From: Chitinophaga agri
Lineage (GTDB): Bacteria > Bacteroidota > Bacteroidia > Chitinophagales > Chitinophagaceae
DNA length: 64,000 nucleotides
Assembly (NCBI RefSeq): GCF_010093065.1
Contig: NZ_CP048113.1
Span: 3,844,001 to 3,908,000, forward strand
Direction: 5' to 3'
In this document: piece after piece, positions 61,958 to 64,000 of the stretch
Layout: each line of letters opens with the position of its first letter
Position numbering within the stretch: the stretch's first letter is position 1
Notes under the pieces: generated by a model
Databases searched by the model: none
What the model was told of the DNA's origin: nothing
The model's input: the letters and a program-made list of their open reading frames with translations, nothing else
Position numbers and translations under genes: made by a program

Positions 61958-62911
61958 TTATTCATCATGCTTCTTTAATATCATACCGGCGGCTCCTTTC
62001 TCCACTGTGGCATTGGTCATGAATGCCAGCGATGCAAGTACATCATCCGCTGTCTCACCGGTAAAAGTGGCTGTCACCGGCAATTGCAGCAATGCGCTAT
62101 CTGCCGTGACATGTATGTTATATATCAGTGTGATGGTCTTCAACACTTCAGAGAGCGGTACATCTGTGAACTCCAGCTGCTTAGCTGCAGCATTCGTCAC
62201 ATGCGATGCCACTTTGAAAGGTACTTTCTCCTGTGGCTGTTCCAGTACCATGCCTGCCGACAGTACGATACTATCCCTGCTACCACTATCCGTTACCATC
62301 ACCTCCCCTGTATCCACATGTACCCGTAATGCGCCTGCCCTACCCGCGGCGTCCACACTGAAACGGGTACCAAGCACTTTAATTGTTCTTTCACCGAGTC
62401 TTACTATAAACGGTTGAGCAGCATCCGGCGTTACAGTAAACAGCGCTTTTCCTTCCAGGGTCACTTCCCGTTGTCTTTTACCGAATCCGGGTAACACAAA
62501 AAGGCGGGCCTTATCTTCCAGTTGCACGGTAGAGCCATCTTTCAGGTGAGCCACTACCGGCCCGGTATAACGCTGCATCCTGTTGCTGCGGAAAGTCAGC
62601 CACCACAAACCAGTCCCTGCGGCGATCAGTAGTACGGCGGCCGCCATCCACCACTGCCGGCGTTTATGAGTCACTGTCATTCCTACCATACTGGCGCTGA
62701 GCGCCTGCCAGGCACGTTCCGTATCAGCGAGGGAGACCTGTATAGCAGGCTTCTCCGTCAGCAACTTTTCCAGTGACGCCAGCAGGGCAGGATGTTCCGG
62801 ACCACTTTTCAGCCATTCGTCCACCCATTGACGCTCAGCTGCATCCGCCTCACCGAGTACGTATTTACATAGCAGGGCATATAATGCCTCATCAGCATAC
62901 AGTTTAGTCAT
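61958..62911 (-). CDS. FecR-family anti-sigma factor
   Basis: 317 residues. N-terminal cytoplasmic part (LLCKYVLGEADAAERQWVDEWL) binds the sigma factor; one membrane helix WWMAAAVLLIAAGTGLWWLTF at about residue 87; then the FecR domain (AHLKDGSTVQLEDKARLFVLPGFGKRQREVTLEGKALFTV) and the DUF4974 domain (LEFTDVPLSEVLKTITLIYNIHVTA) that contacts the STN domain of the receptor. Lies between the ECF sigma and receptor genes in the standard order, 20 bases from the receptor start. Confidence 0.93.
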   Translation of the reverse strand: MTKLYADEALYALLCKYVLGEADAAERQWVDEWLKSGPEHPALLASLEKLLTEKPAIQVSLADTERAWQALSASMVGMTVTHKRRQWWMAAAVLLIAAGTGLWWLTFRSNRMQRYTGPVVAHLKDGSTVQLEDKARLFVLPGFGKRQREVTLEGKALFTVTPDAAQPFIVRLGERTIKVLGTRFSVDAAGRAGALRVHVDTGEVMVTDSGSRDSIVLSAGMVLEQPQEKVPFKVASHVTNAAAKQLEFTDVPLSEVLKTITLIYNIHVTADSALLQLPVTATFTGETADDVLASLAFMTNATVEKGAAGMILKKHDE

Positions 62912-63063
62912 TGAACAGTTTGTAGTGTTTTAAACAGACGGAAAGCGGTATCAATCTGCCTGATCGCTTTCTTCGGTAACAGGACGCGGGTTGCCCTATG
63001 TTTCCCCTATGGAGAGGTGCAAATATTTTACTGTCCCGGCCCGATGCTGGCGGAAAAGGACCG

Positions 63064-63579
63064 CTACAACAACAATAATAGCAGATGCAGATAGTCCCTG
63101 AGTTCTTTATGCATGATCTTCAATGCCTTACCCATCTGATTCTCTACAGTTTTCACTGAGATATTCATCACTTCCGCAATTTCATGATATTTCAGTTGCT
63201 GCTGCCGGCTGAGTACAAACACTTCACGGCAACGGTCAGGAAGTAGTTCCAGCGCCTGCTGATACCGTTTTTCCAGTTCCCACACCGGTGATTGTACCGG
63301 CATATCGGCAGCCTGCATATGACCAGCGGCCTGCTCTTTTTCCTGTCTGACCGTCTCTTTCCTCCAGTTGCTGATAGCTGTATTCCGGATCGCAGCCAGC
63401 AGGTATGACCGGGTAGCACCTGTGATATCTATGAAGGCCCGTTTCTCCCACAGCCGAAGAAATACCTGTTGCACTACCTCTTCCGCCTCATGCACATTCC
63501 CAGTGTAGTGCACGGCAAAAGCGAGACAAGCGGCGTGATGTTCTCTAAAGATATCTTCAAATGTTTGGCGGTCCAGCAT
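63064..63579 (-). CDS. ECF RNA polymerase sigma-70 factor
   Basis: 171 residues. Region 2: FEDIFREHHAACLAFAVHYTGNVHEAEEVVQQVFLRLWEKR; region 4: LPDRCREVFVLSRQQQLKYHEIAEVMNISVKTVENQMGKALKIM. It should be released by the FecR protein encoded next and transcribe the receptor/DUF4249 genes. The C-terminus ends YLHLLLLLL, a six-leucine hydrophobic tail, similar in idea to the tail of the other ECF factor in the window. The gene is divergent from pyrD. Confidence 0.93.
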   Translation of the reverse strand: MLDRQTFEDIFREHHAACLAFAVHYTGNVHEAEEVVQQVFLRLWEKRAFIDITGATRSYLLAAIRNTAISNWRKETVRQEKEQAAGHMQAADMPVQSPVWELEKRYQQALELLPDRCREVFVLSRQQQLKYHEIAEVMNISVKTVENQMGKALKIMHKELRDYLHLLLLLL

Positions 63580-63729
63580 TGGTCAAAAACAGGGTAAAGA
63601 TATAATATATACCTGGCTTTGCTGCGTTACCAACTGACAATCACGAGTTACGCACAGTCAATTTCACTCCCGTAAGTCGCTCACAGCAGGCTACCGGTTA
63701 TTGCCTAACTTATTTATCTTTGTGCCCGC

Positions 63730-64000
63730 ATGTACAATCTTATTAAGAAAATACTTTTCCGCTTTCCGCCGGAAAGCATTCATTACCAGGTAATGAACGG
63801 GCTGCAGGTCCTGCATCGCCTTCCCCTGGGAAAAAATATTCTCCACTCCTTCTGTCAGCCGAAAAGCCAGGGACTGGAAAGACAATTATGGGGTCTGACC
63901 TTTAAAAATCCGGTAGGTCTTGCCGCCGGTTTTGACAAGGATGCCCGCTTTACCGACGAACTGGCCAGCCTTGGATTCGGCTTTGTGGAAATCGGTACCG
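63730..64000 (+). CDS. pyrD: Dihydroorotate dehydrogenase, class 2, 5' part
   Basis: The first 90 codons, cut by the window edge. Quinone-dependent, membrane-bound enzyme of pyrimidine synthesis. The class 2 N-terminal helix region is visible ([23 protein letters not shown], the amphipathic quinone tunnel), followed by the start of the FMN barrel [38 protein letters not shown] at 63730 gives the usual N-terminus ([15 protein letters not shown]). Confidence 0.92.
   Translation, partial: MYNLIKKILFRFPPESIHYQVMNGLQVLHRLPLGKNILHSFCQPKSQGLERQLWGLTFKNPVGLAAGFDKDARFTDELASLGFGFVEIGT

Overview
The window reads as a chromosomal segment of a Bacteroidota bacterium, most likely a Chitinophagaceae member close to Chitinophaga. 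The grounds are SusC/SusD pairs with STN and carboxypeptidase-regulatory N-termini, two ECF sigma/FecR anti-sigma cassettes, DUF4249 and DUF4974 proteins, a type II glutamine synthetase, HmuY-type heme lipoproteins, and promoter-like TAnnTTTG boxes instead of E. coli-type -10 elements. Gene density is high and there is no sign of a prophage, insertion sequence, CRISPR array, rRNA or tRNA. The genus assignment is inference.

Layout. 0-2.1 kb: N-terminal two thirds of a SusC receptor running off the left edge. 2.7-12 kb: DinB-like protein and an ECF sigma -> FecR -> SusC -> SusD -> sialidase-fold polysaccharide utilisation locus, all on the minus strand. 12-16 kb: ferritin, KdgF-like cupin, TlpA-type thiol oxidoreductase, sugar porter. 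16-20.4 kb: a small Cys-rich orphan, two tandem paralogous alpha/beta hydrolases (one cytoplasmic, one exported) with duplicated AraC-type operators, an AraC regulator and an aldo/keto reductase. 20.6-25 kb: GH95 fucosidase and Tat-exported GH39 enzyme. 25-30.6 kb: YCII-like protein, second AraC regulator, small membrane protein, ABC exporter, type II NADH dehydrogenase. 30.8-38.4 kb: xseA-xseB and a heavy-metal RND efflux operon with an inserted DUF190 gene. 38.5-39.3 kb: CsgG-like protein.

39.4-46.6 kb holds the most unusual system: a minus-strand operon of response regulator -> heme oxygenase -> kinase-less bacteriophytochrome (PAS-GAF-PHY only) -> 1500-residue CheB-CheR-PAS-histidine kinase fusion. 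Heme oxygenase should make the biliverdin chromophore, the phytochrome core senses red/far-red light, and the fusion kinase is the obvious candidate output in trans, with the response regulator as phosphoacceptor. 46.9-49.7 kb: S41 peptidase and glutamine synthetase. 49.9-57.7 kb: heme uptake genes hmuT-U-V-S, a 105-residue CxxC orphan, hmuR and hmuY. 58-63.6 kb: a second ECF sigma/FecR/TonB receptor/DUF4249 cassette. The right edge cuts a pyrD gene.

The most notable regulatory observation is that four promoters (phytochrome operon, hmuR-hmuY, the CxxC orphan, and hmuTUVS) share one architecture: a TTTTCCYnnTTCGA-like box whose edge lies exactly 25 nt from a TAnnTTTG-like box, with a second copy 21 bp further upstream (31 bp for hmuT). 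This predicts a common activator linking heme acquisition to biliverdin synthesis and light sensing. All of this was read by eye; no alignment or database search was possible.
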